DNA of 64,000 bases from Microbacterium sp. SMR1. GTDB taxonomy: Bacteria; Actinomycetota; Actinomycetes; Actinomycetales; Microbacteriaceae. The notes below the pieces were generated by a model. It was not told the DNA's origin. It ran no database searches and saw only the letters and a list, made by a program, of their open reading frames with translations. The number at the start of each line of letters is the position of its first letter. Positions within the stretch are counted from its first letter, which is position 1. The position numbers and the translations under genes were made by a program. Below, piece after piece: positions 39,067 to 47,235 of the stretch. The stretch is taken from assembly GCF_003289625.1 (NCBI RefSeq), contig NZ_QMBN01000001.1, positions 186,001 through 250,000 on the forward strand, read 5' to 3'.

Positions 39067-40386
39067 ATGACCATCCGAAACACAGCAGCCACCACCCGCG
39101 CAACGGTGGGTTCAGCGATCATCCTCGCCGTCGCGGTCAGCGCGGGATGCTCGAGCGCGCCCTCGGTCGAGCAGACGTCGCTGACCTGGGATGCCGAGGC
39201 GGGTGCGTATGAGATCGAGCCGGAGATCGCCAGCGGAGAGGTGCCGCTGAAGGTCTGGGTCGAATATCCCGAGTACGGCGAGGCGCTGGTCGAGGCCTTC
39301 GCCGCCGCGCATCCCGGCATCCGCGTCGAGGTGACGACGGTGTCGAAGGTGGATGCTGTCTCGAAGATGGCGCTCGACGGTGAGGCGGGCACGGGCGCCG
39401 ACGTCTACTTCACGAACTTCACCGACCTGGCGAGCGCGATCGACTCCGGGGTGGCTGCGCCCCTGGGCGAGTACGCGGATGAGATCGCCTCGCGGGTCGG
39501 TGACGCGTTCGCCGGAGTCGTCAGCCGCGACGGCGAGTTGTACGGCGTGCCGGTGTCGACCGAGTCGATCGCGCTGTTCTACAACAAGACCCTCCTGCAG
39601 CAGCTCACGGGTTCGACCGAACCGGCGACGACCTGGGAGCAGATCCGCGAGCTCGCCGCGACGTACAACGACCCCCGGGAGAACCGGTGGACCATTCGTT
39701 GGCTGAGCGGGCAGCTCTACTACGCGTACCCGGTGCTCAGCTCGCTCGGGTGGCATCTCGGCACCGATAAGGGCGATCCCGGTCTCGATGCGCCGGCTCT
39801 CGCTGCCGGCCTCGAATACTACGGCGCGCTGCGCGACCTCTGGCCGGTCAATTCGGCGGACGCCACCTGGGATTCCATCGAGATGGAGTTCGCGAAGGGC
39901 CAGACGCCCTATGCGATCACGGGGCCCTGGTCGATCGGCGACTTCACCGCGGCGGCGGAGGAGAACGGCTTCGAATACGGCGTGACGACCCTCCCGTCGG
40001 CCCACGGGGGAGGTGACGCAGCGACGCTCGCGGGTCTGGGAGTGGGGGTCGTCTCGGGCTACTCCGAGTATCCCGGCGCCGCGCGTGTGTTCGCGGCCTT
40101 CCTCGCGTCGGACGAGGCGGCCGCTGCGCTCTATCGAACGACGGGCGGCATCCCGGCGCTGACGAGGCTCAACGCCCAAGCCATCCCCGGACTCGCCGAC
40201 GATCCGCACGCGAACGGGGTGCTCGCTCAGGCCGAGCGCTCCGACCTCGTCGCGGACGTGAGCGACGCGCTCTGGACGGTCGGCAACAACCTCGTCGCGG
40301 GCGTGTGGGACGGCGTCCTCGATCCGGCGACAGCGCAGCAGCAGGCGGTCGCAGGCTACGCCGACCTGACCGGGCTGGGGGAGTGA
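39067..40386 (+). CDS. Sugar ABC transporter substrate-binding lipoprotein (galacto-oligosaccharide type)
   Basis: 439 residues. Signal peptide with lipobox VSAGC near residue 28, so it is anchored to the outer face of the membrane. Family 1 solute-binding fold (MalE-like): VWVEYPEYGEALVEAFAAAHPGI, ADVYFTNFTDLASA, ESIALFYNKTLLQQ. Genes for two MalF/MalG-type permeases and two GH53 galactanases follow in one operon, so galacto-oligosaccharides from arabinogalactan or pectin side chains are the likely ligands (GanO/GanS-like); that is context inference. ATG 39067 has GAGGGAG upstream. The ATPase is not encoded here; a shared MsiK-type ATPase is expected elsewhere. Confidence 0.88.
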   Translation: MTIRNTAATTRATVGSAIILAVAVSAGCSSAPSVEQTSLTWDAEAGAYEIEPEIASGEVPLKVWVEYPEYGEALVEAFAAAHPGIRVEVTTVSKVDAVSKMALDGEAGTGADVYFTNFTDLASAIDSGVAAPLGEYADEIASRVGDAFAGVVSRDGELYGVPVSTESIALFYNKTLLQQLTGSTEPATTWEQIRELAATYNDPRENRWTIRWLSGQLYYAYPVLSSLGWHLGTDKGDPGLDAPALAAGLEYYGALRDLWPVNSADATWDSIEMEFAKGQTPYAITGPWSIGDFTAAAEENGFEYGVTTLPSAHGGGDAATLAGLGVGVVSGYSEYPGAARVFAAFLASDEAAAALYRTTGGIPALTRLNAQAIPGLADDPHANGVLAQAERSDLVADVSDALWTVGNNLVAGVWDGVLDPATAQQQAVAGYADLTGLGE

Positions 40387-41759
40387 GCCCGCACCGACGC
40401 GGAGCGGACCCCGTGGCGCCCTGGACGCTCGGGCTCGCCTCCGCGCTGGTGCCCGGGCTCGGGCAGTTCCTCAACCGGGAGTGGGGCAAGGGTCTGGCAC
40501 TCGCTGTCGTCGGCGCCGGTGCGGTGATCGCTGAGCTGCTCACCGGCCACTACGCCGACCTCTCGGGTTACACGCCGCGCACCCACGGCGGGTTCTTCGT
40601 CCGCGGTCTGTGGGGTCTCGTCACCCTCGGCACGCAACCGCGCACGATGACGGTCGCGGGGCTGTCGCCGGGCGACCACTCGATCGTCCTCATGATCAAC
40701 GGCATCATCGCGGTCCTCGTCCTCGGGCTCATGGCGGCGACCACCGTCTGGGCCGTGCGCGACGCAGCACGGACGCGGCGCAGACTCATCACGAGCGGAG
40801 AGCGGCTGACCGCCGGGGAGTGGGTGCGCGCCGCTCGGCAGACGGCGTTCCCCTACCTCGTGCTCGCACCCACCCTGATCCTGCTGTTGTTCGTCACCGC
40901 CCTGCCGGTGGTCTTCGGCATCCTCATCGCCTTCACCGACTACAGCAGCGACAACTTGCCGCCGATGCAGCTGGTCGACTGGGTCGGCCTCGCCAACTTC
41001 CGGCAGCTGCTGGGAGCCGGCGCCTGGGGGGCGACGTTCTTCGGCGTGCTCGGCTGGACGGTGCTGTGGGCGGCGCTGGCGACAACCACGACGTACGCGC
41101 TCGGTTTTCTGCAGGCCGTCCTCGTCTCCAGCAGGCGTGTACGCCTGCCGCGCCTGTGGCGGAGCATCTTCTTCCTGCCGTGGGCGGTGCCCGCCATGAT
41201 CTCGGCTCTCGTCTTCCGCTCGATGTTCAACGGTCAGTTCGGGCCCATCAGTCAGGCGCTCGTCGACCTCGGCATCACGCCCGAGCGGGTGATGTGGCTG
41301 ACCGATCCTGCGAACCCCTGGCTCGCGCGGCTCATCGCGCTTCTGGTGAACCTGTGGCTGGGCTTCCCCTACTTCATGGCTCTCATCAGCGGTGCCCTGA
41401 CGAACATCTCGCCGAGCTACTACGAGGCCGCGCGCATCGACGGCGCGTCGGCGGTGCAACAGGTGCGCTACCTCACGCTCCCCATCGTCCTGCGAGCCAC
41501 GGCACCGTTGATCGTCCTGTCGTTCGTGGCAAACTTCAACAACTTCGGGGTCATCTACTTCCTCACCCAAGGTGGCCCTGCGAATCCCGACTACCGGTAC
41601 GCCGGTGGTACCGACATCCTCATCACCTGGCTCTACAAGCTCACGCTCGACAACGGTCTGTACGACATCGCCTCGGTGATGTCGATCCTGATCTTCGTCA
41701 TCGTCGGCAGCTTCTCGATCTGGAGCCTGCGTCGTTCGAAGGCGTTCACCGATGCATAG
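40383..41759 (+). CDS. Sugar ABC transporter permease (MalF/GanP-like)
   Basis: 458 residues. An N-terminal block of about 130 residues adds extra helices (ALVPGLGQFLNREWGKGLAL), as in MalF-type long permeases. The core of six helices follows, with the ATPase-coupling loop YYEAARIDGASAVQQVRYLTLP near residues 350-370. GTG 40383 overlaps the previous stop. Forms the channel with the next gene product. Galacto-oligosaccharide uptake is inferred from the operon. Confidence 0.92.
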   Translation: MSPHRRGADPVAPWTLGLASALVPGLGQFLNREWGKGLALAVVGAGAVIAELLTGHYADLSGYTPRTHGGFFVRGLWGLVTLGTQPRTMTVAGLSPGDHSIVLMINGIIAVLVLGLMAATTVWAVRDAARTRRRLITSGERLTAGEWVRAARQTAFPYLVLAPTLILLLFVTALPVVFGILIAFTDYSSDNLPPMQLVDWVGLANFRQLLGAGAWGATFFGVLGWTVLWAALATTTTYALGFLQAVLVSSRRVRLPRLWRSIFFLPWAVPAMISALVFRSMFNGQFGPISQALVDLGITPERVMWLTDPANPWLARLIALLVNLWLGFPYFMALISGALTNISPSYYEAARIDGASAVQQVRYLTLPIVLRATAPLIVLSFVANFNNFGVIYFLTQGGPANPDYRYAGGTDILITWLYKLTLDNGLYDIASVMSILIFVIVGSFSIWSLRRSKAFTDA

Positions 41760-42585
41760 AACTCGGAACCGATTTCTCACCGTCCTGATCCACGTCGAGC
41801 TGCTGATCGTCGCGATCATCGTCCTCTACCCGCTGGCCTGGATCATCGGTTCCTCCTTCGGCTCGGGGCGCTCACTCGCGCAGGCGTCGGCCATCCCGGC
41901 CGATCCGACTCTCGCCAACTACATCAGGCTGTTCGCTGAGACGCCGTTCGCCACCTGGTACGGCAACTCGCTCTTCGTCGCGGTGTCGAACATGGTGATC
42001 AGCGTGCTGCTGTCGGCGATCGCCGCCTATGTGTTCGCTCGGCTGCGCTTCGCGGGGCGGCGCCTGGGACTGCTCGTGATGCTGGTGATCCAGATCTTCC
42101 CGACGTTCATGACCGCGATCGCGATCTACATCCTCTATCTGAACTTCGGCCTGCTCGACAGTCTCACCGGTCTCGTGATCGCGAGCGTAGCGGCGGCGGT
42201 GCCCTACAACATCTGGTTGCTCAAGGGATACCTCGACGGCATCTCCACCAGCCTCGACGAGGCGGCCGTGCTCGACGGGGCCTCGCATCTGCAGATCTTC
42301 ACGCGCATTCTGCTGCCGTTGATGACCCCGATGCTGACCTTCGTCGCGGTCACCCAATTCGCGGTGCCCTGGATGGACTTCATCCTCCCGCGTCTTCTGA
42401 TCAGCAGCCCGCAGAACTACACCGTCGCGATCGGGCTGTTCCAGCTGATCTCCGACCAGACGCGGAACGATTTCACGACGTTCGCGGCAGGGGCCATCCT
42501 CGTCGCGGTGCCGATCACAGTGCTCTATATGGTGCTCCAGCGATACCTGGTCGCGGGGCTTGCGCAAGGAGGAGAGAAGGAATGA
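41752..42585 (+). CDS. Sugar ABC transporter permease (MalG/GanQ-like)
   Basis: 277 residues, a typical six-helix CUT1 permease. The coupling motif is STSLDEAAVLDGASHLQIFTRILLP with the EAA-x3-G core, and the N-terminal HVELLIVAIIVLYPLAWIIG is the first helix. ATG 41752 lies eight bases inside the end of the upstream permease gene. The stop overlaps the GH53 start by ATGA. Confidence 0.93.
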   Translation: MHRTRNRFLTVLIHVELLIVAIIVLYPLAWIIGSSFGSGRSLAQASAIPADPTLANYIRLFAETPFATWYGNSLFVAVSNMVISVLLSAIAAYVFARLRFAGRRLGLLVMLVIQIFPTFMTAIAIYILYLNFGLLDSLTGLVIASVAAAVPYNIWLLKGYLDGISTSLDEAAVLDGASHLQIFTRILLPLMTPMLTFVAVTQFAVPWMDFILPRLLISSPQNYTVAIGLFQLISDQTRNDFTTFAAGAILVAVPITVLYMVLQRYLVAGLAQGGEKE

Positions 42586-43754
42586 CGACGACATCACTAC
42601 CGATTCGCGGGGCCGACGTGTCGATGACCGCGGAGGTCGAGGCGCTGGGCGGCAGCTTCTCGGATGCCGCGGGCACGAGGGACCTCTTTCGCATCCTGGC
42701 CGACCACGGCGTGAACCTCGCGCGCCTGCGGGTCTGGGTCGACCCGACCGACAGCGCAGGACGGCCGTACCAAGGCGGCACGAACGACCTCGCGACGACG
42801 CTGCGCTTGGCCGAGCGCGCGCGGGCAGCCGGACTCGACCTGATGATCGACCTGCACTACAGCGATTTCTGGGCCGATCCGAAGAAGCAGTCGCTGCCGA
42901 GATCCTGGGAGGGCCTCGACCTCGACGGTGTCTGCGATGCCGTCGCCGCGCACACGGCGGAGGTCATCACCGCCGTGCAGTCGAGCGCGGGCAGCCCGGA
43001 ATGGGTGCAGGTCGGCAACGAGACGACGAACGGGATGCTGTGGCCGCACGGCCGCACGCCGCGGTACGACCTCGAGAGCCGTGCCTTCGAGGAGGTGTCG
43101 CCGGATGAGGCGTCCGAGCAGTACGACCGTCTCGCCCGGCTGCTGAAGGCGGGGTCGAGTGCGGTGCGCGCGGCCGATTCCCGTTCGCGCATCATCCTTC
43201 ACCTCGACGCCGGAGGTGCTGCCGATCTCTATCGCCGGTGGTTCGACGAGATCACCATGAGAGGCGTCGACTTCGATGCCGTCGGACTGTCGTACTACCC
43301 GCTGTGGCACGGGTCGCTGGACGACCTGCGCGACAACCTCCACCAGCTCATCGAGCGTTACGAGAAGGACGTCATCGTCGTCGAGACGGCGTACGCGTAC
43401 CGGCCCGACAACCCCGGCGGGACCTCGATGTTCGATGCGAGCTCGCCTGCGGCGATCTACCCGGCCTCCGTCGACGGTCAGGCCCGGTATCTCGACGACC
43501 TCGCCGGGGTCATGCGTAGAGTGCCCGCCGGCCGGGGACTCGGGATCGTGTACTGGGAGCCCGCCTGGTTGCCTGTGCCCGGAACCTCCTGGGCGTCGGT
43601 GGCGGGGATGGACTACGGAAACGACGTGGCGGAGCCCGGCAACGGCTGGGCGAACCAGACGCTGTTCGATGAGCGGGGGCGCGTTCTCGCCTCACTGAGC
43701 GCACTCGGGGCGACCTCCGGTCGGCCCGCAATCATGAGAGAGGAATACAGATGA
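42582..43754 (+). CDS. GH53 endo-beta-1,4-galactanase without signal peptide
   Basis: 390 residues, the length of a single GH53 catalytic domain. Landmarks are GADVSMTAEVEALGG, VNLARLRVWVDPTD, LMIDLHYSDFWADP, acid/base Glu147 in GNETTNG, LSYYPLWHG, and nucleophile Glu268 in VVETAYAY. The protein begins at MTTTSLPIRG and has no hydrophobic leader, so it should act in the cytoplasm on imported galacto-oligosaccharides, a job usually done by a GH42 or GH2 beta-galactosidase, neither of which is present. ATGA overlaps join it to the permease before and the secreted GH53 after. Confidence 0.9.
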   Translation: MTTTSLPIRGADVSMTAEVEALGGSFSDAAGTRDLFRILADHGVNLARLRVWVDPTDSAGRPYQGGTNDLATTLRLAERARAAGLDLMIDLHYSDFWADPKKQSLPRSWEGLDLDGVCDAVAAHTAEVITAVQSSAGSPEWVQVGNETTNGMLWPHGRTPRYDLESRAFEEVSPDEASEQYDRLARLLKAGSSAVRAADSRSRIILHLDAGGAADLYRRWFDEITMRGVDFDAVGLSYYPLWHGSLDDLRDNLHQLIERYEKDVIVVETAYAYRPDNPGGTSMFDASSPAAIYPASVDGQARYLDDLAGVMRRVPAGRGLGIVYWEPAWLPVPGTSWASVAGMDYGNDVAEPGNGWANQTLFDERGRVLASLSALGATSGRPAIMREEYR

Positions 43755-45403
43755 CGAACCGAGCACGGCGGCGAGCGACGGCGCTTGCCACCGCGGCCGC
43801 AGCCGTCCTGGTCGCGGCGTTCTTTCCGGCGACCACCGCGAGCGCGGCTCTCGATCCGGACGACTTCGTGATGGGCGGTGACCTCGGAATGATCCACGAG
43901 GTCGAAACGCGTGGCGGGACGTTCTCCCGGGGCGGAGTCGTGGGCGATCCGATCGACATCATGGGCGATGCCGGCATGAACCTCGCCCGGCTCCGTCTGT
44001 GGGTCGACCCCTACACGGCTGCCGGCAAACCATACGGCGGTGGCACCAACGACCTCGCGACGACCATCGCGACGGCGCAGCGCGCGAAGGCCGCGGGGAT
44101 GGACGTCCTCCTCGACTTCCACCTCAGCGACTGGTGGGCCGACCCGGGAACGCAGACCGTGCCGAAGGCGTGGCGAGGGCTGTCCTATCCGCAGCTGGTG
44201 TCGACCGTTCGCGCGTACACCGAGGACGTCATCGACGCCATGCGGGCGGCCGGGGTGCTGCCCGACATGGTGCAGATGGGCAACGAGATCCCCGGCGGCA
44301 TCCTGTGGGATCACGGTCGCGTCGGCAACGGCGTCTCGGACTTCACTCAGCTCGCGGGCTTGCTGAAAGCGGGGATCGCGGGGGTCGACGCGGCGCTTCG
44401 AGCGGGGGAGGACGTCGAGATCGTCCTGCACCTGGACCACGGCGGCGATAACGCCCTCTACCGCTGGTGGTTCGATGCGATCACGGCTCAGGGTGTTCCG
44501 TTCGACATCATCGGGCTGTCGTACTACCCGTTCTGGCACGGGACCATGGGCCAACTCGCGGCCAATCTCAACGACATCAGCGCTCGCTACGGAAAGGACG
44601 TCCTCATCGTCGAGACCGCTTACGGGTGGACTCTCGGTGACGCCGATGGTCTCGGCAACTCGTTCTACACCGCCGAGGCGGCGACCGGTGGGTATCCGGC
44701 GACCGTCGCGGGCCAGACGGCCTTCCTCCGAGACCTCCGCGACATCGTCCGTGCTGTGCCCGACGGGCGCGGGCGCGGACTCATCTGGTGGGAGCCGGGC
44801 TGGCTTCCCGTCCCGGGCGCGAACTGGGGGACCGAAGCGGGAAAGATCGACAACGATGACCCGGGTGTCCTCTCCAACCCGTGGGACAACCAGACGCTGT
44901 TCGACTGGAGCGGCGCGGCCCTGACGACACTCGACGTGTTCGGGGAGGCGCCGCCGGCGAACCTCGTGGTCAACGGCGGCTTCGAGCAGGACGGCTACAC
45001 GAACGCCCCGACCGGCTGGGGTGTGTGGTCGCCGGGAGGCGCGCACGCGAACGCGGTGTTCACTCAGGACCCGGCGGTCGTCGGCGCGCTCAAGCTCACG
45101 TTCTGGAAGTCGACGCCCTATACCGCGTCGGTCTATCAGACGCTCAGCGGGCTGCCGTCGGGGCTCTACCGGGTCTCCGCGTGGACGCTTAACAGCGGCG
45201 GCCAGACCTCCGCCTATCTGTACGCGAAGAACTCCGGCGTGCCCGAGCGCCAGGCAGCGCTGCCCGTGAGTCCGAACGACTGGAAGCGGGTATCGCTGGA
45301 CGTGCCGGTCACGAACGGAACTCTCGAGCTCGGGTTCTACACCCAGGCTGCCGGCGGTAGCTGGCTCAACATCGACGACGTCCGCGTCGAGCGGATCGGC
45401 TGA
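43751..45403 (+). CDS. Secreted GH53 endo-beta-1,4-galactanase with C-terminal binding module
   Basis: 550 residues. A signal peptide (basic start, hydrophobic core, ATTASA cleavage region near residue 35) leads to a GH53 domain to about residue 400 with acid/base Glu179 (GNEIPGG) and nucleophile Glu288 (IVETAYGW). The last ~150 residues, starting NLVVNGGFEQDG, are a beta-sandwich carbohydrate-binding module of the CBM61/CBM4-like kind, seen on galactanases. It would cut galactan outside the cell and supply the importer encoded upstream. It ends the operon. Confidence 0.92.
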   Translation: MTNRARRRATALATAAAAVLVAAFFPATTASAALDPDDFVMGGDLGMIHEVETRGGTFSRGGVVGDPIDIMGDAGMNLARLRLWVDPYTAAGKPYGGGTNDLATTIATAQRAKAAGMDVLLDFHLSDWWADPGTQTVPKAWRGLSYPQLVSTVRAYTEDVIDAMRAAGVLPDMVQMGNEIPGGILWDHGRVGNGVSDFTQLAGLLKAGIAGVDAALRAGEDVEIVLHLDHGGDNALYRWWFDAITAQGVPFDIIGLSYYPFWHGTMGQLAANLNDISARYGKDVLIVETAYGWTLGDADGLGNSFYTAEAATGGYPATVAGQTAFLRDLRDIVRAVPDGRGRGLIWWEPGWLPVPGANWGTEAGKIDNDDPGVLSNPWDNQTLFDWSGAALTTLDVFGEAPPANLVVNGGFEQDGYTNAPTGWGVWSPGGAHANAVFTQDPAVVGALKLTFWKSTPYTASVYQTLSGLPSGLYRVSAWTLNSGGQTSAYLYAKNSGVPERQAALPVSPNDWKRVSLDVPVTNGTLELGFYTQAAGGSWLNIDDVRVERIG

Positions 45404-45451
45404 TGCGATACCGTCGAGCGTCGCCCGATCCCGACGAAAGGCCCGCCGCCC

Positions 45452-46021
45452 GTGGACGCTCTGTACTCCGTGGTCGGCGTCGCCGTCGCTGTCGTCATGC
45501 TGGCGATCGCGGGCGCGAGCGCCGTACTGGCGCGATCGTCCGACGTCGCCGCAGCCTGGCGTGACGAACGCGCCTCGGTGCTCTTCGTCGTAACGACCCA
45601 GCGCTGGCGGCGGGTCATGGTGCGCGTCGGCGGCTGCATGATGGCGATCATCGGCGTCATCAATCTCGTGGGTCCGATCACACGTGCGGAGGACTCGCCC
45701 GCGAGGCGGATCGTGGGGCTCGGAGCTCTGCTCATCGGCGCGGCGCTCCTGTGGCTCGCGCACGGGATGAGTCGGATGCGGCTCGAGGTCGCCCCGCAGG
45801 CGGTCTTCGTCTCGCGGGGCTTCCTGCCGCCGACCCGGGTGGAGGTCGCGGACATCACCCGGCTGCGCCCCCACGTGGCTCATCGGTACAGCGGGGTTCT
45901 CGCGAAGCGCGGCCGGCGGACGGCCTTCACGGCGACCTCGGCCATGACCGGCTACGGACAGCTCCTGGAACATCTGAAGGCCGAACGCCCCGACCTCTTC
46001 GCGCCGGGCGGCTTCCGCTGA
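45452..46021 (+). CDS. Hypothetical membrane protein
   Basis: 189 residues. One N-terminal helix (residues ~5-25), two central helices (about 55-75 and 90-108), then a soluble C-terminal domain of ~75 residues with FVSRGFLPPTRVEVADITRLRP, which resembles a PH-like domain as found in many actinobacterial membrane proteins. GACGAAAGG precedes GTG 45452. It lies between the galactan operon and the convergent LacI gene; no role in sugar use is indicated. Confidence 0.65.
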   Translation: MDALYSVVGVAVAVVMLAIAGASAVLARSSDVAAAWRDERASVLFVVTTQRWRRVMVRVGGCMMAIIGVINLVGPITRAEDSPARRIVGLGALLIGAALLWLAHGMSRMRLEVAPQAVFVSRGFLPPTRVEVADITRLRPHVAHRYSGVLAKRGRRTAFTATSAMTGYGQLLEHLKAERPDLFAPGGFR

Positions 46022-46069
46022 CGAGACGGCGCCCCGCTTGCCCTGCCGCTGCGCTGGGGCGCTGAGCCG

Positions 46070-47146
46070 CTACCGGGAGGGTGCGACTCCGACCGACCCG
46101 CCCGCCCGGATCGGCATCGGCACACGTTCGAGGCGCGGCGAATCGCCGGGGGCCGCGAGCATCGCCGCCGCTCGCCGCCCGAGTTCGATGTGCGGGAGCG
46201 CGATCGACGTGAGCTCGGGCTCGACCGCGCGGGCGTAGGGGCTGCCGTCGAACCCGATCACCGACACGCCGGTGGGGACGCTGAGCCCGGCGTGATGGAG
46301 CGCCTGATAGGCGCCGACGGCGAGCGCGTCGTTTGCGCACACGAGCGCGGTCGGCCTGAACCGGGGCTGCGCGAGCATCTGCGACACCGCCCGACGCCCG
46401 TTCGCGACGTCCCAGTCGTCGTCGATCGCGGTGACGCCGGCGAGGCTCGTTCCCGCCGCGGCGAGCACCGCATCGATGCCCGCGCGACGCTCGGCCAGAG
46501 CGATGGGGTCCCACTCCGGCCAGGCAGCCCCGCCTCTCGAGCCTGCCGGCAGCGCTCCGACGAACCAGATGTCGTCACGGTGACCGTGATCGAGCAGCAT
46601 CCGCGCGGCGTCACGCCCCGCTGCGAGCTCGTCGGGCACGACCGCGTCGATCGACCCGTCTGCCGTCACGCAATTCAACAGGACCGTCGGGACGCCTTCG
46701 AGTGCCCGCGGAAGCGCGATGGTCCGCGTGAACATCGACGCGTAGATCACACCGTCGATGTCGCGGCCCAGGAGGCTCTGGAGCAGCTGCTCCTCGAGTT
46801 CCGCATCGCCCTGCGTGTCGACGGTGAACAGGAGGGTGTCGCGCTCGCGTAGCTCCTGCATCGCACCGCGGACCATCGAGTTGGCGAACGAGGTGCTGCT
46901 GACGAAGTCGGAGACCAGTGCGACCGTGCCCGAGCGGCCGGTGCGCAGCGTCTGCGCGGTGATGTTGGGGCGGTAGCCGAGCTCGTCCGCGGCGCGACGG
47001 ACGCGTTCGAACACGTCGTCGGACAGGCGCTGGTCGGTGCGACCGTTCATCACGAACGAGACGGCCGAGCGCGAGACGCCCGCACGCTCCGCGACCTCCC
47101 GCAGCGTCACCCGGGGTGCCCTTCGGGTGGGGGGAGTGTCGGTCAT
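46070..47146 (-). CDS. LacI-family transcriptional regulator
   Basis: 358 residues from ATG 47146 (GGAACGA upstream). The N-terminal HTH is VTLREVAERAGVSRSAVSFVMNGR, followed by the hinge helix and a periplasmic-binding-protein-like effector domain (VALVSDFVSSTSFANSM, GVIYASMF, VCANDALAVGAYQAL, SVIGFDGSPYA). It lies between the galactan operon and the GH9 gene and reads in the same direction as GH9. It could control either: the GH9 promoter has CebR/CelR-like boxes, the galactan operon a different palindrome. Which one it binds cannot be told from sequence. Confidence 0.93.
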   Translation of the reverse strand: MTDTPPTRRAPRVTLREVAERAGVSRSAVSFVMNGRTDQRLSDDVFERVRRAADELGYRPNITAQTLRTGRSGTVALVSDFVSSTSFANSMVRGAMQELRERDTLLFTVDTQGDAELEEQLLQSLLGRDIDGVIYASMFTRTIALPRALEGVPTVLLNCVTADGSIDAVVPDELAAGRDAARMLLDHGHRDDIWFVGALPAGSRGGAAWPEWDPIALAERRAGIDAVLAAAGTSLAGVTAIDDDWDVANGRRAVSQMLAQPRFRPTALVCANDALAVGAYQALHHAGLSVPTGVSVIGFDGSPYARAVEPELTSIALPHIELGRRAAAMLAAPGDSPRLERVPMPIRAGGSVGVAPSR

Positions 47147-47196
47147 ATCTCGTTCCGGCTGTCGGTCGCGGTTCTCGAAAGCTAACACGGACGACG

Positions 47197-47227
47197 GGGC
47201 CGCTCGGGAGCGTGTCCCGAGCGGCCC
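47197..47227 (-). terminator. Terminator hairpin after GH9 gene
   Basis: Perfect 13-bp stem (GGGCCGCTCGGGA and its complement) with a 5-base loop, nine bases beyond the GH9 stop and before the lacI-type gene. No T-run. Confidence 0.75.
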
Positions 47228-47235
47228 GCCCGAAC

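Noticed and set aside
43613-45973. 786-codon minus-strand frame over the GH53 genes
   Set aside because: Antisense to two clear GH53 enzymes; no domain.
47197-47227. GGGAGCGTGTCCC as another CebR-type operator
   Set aside because: It is the top of a 13-bp terminator stem after GH9; the core is GCGTGT rather than GCGC.
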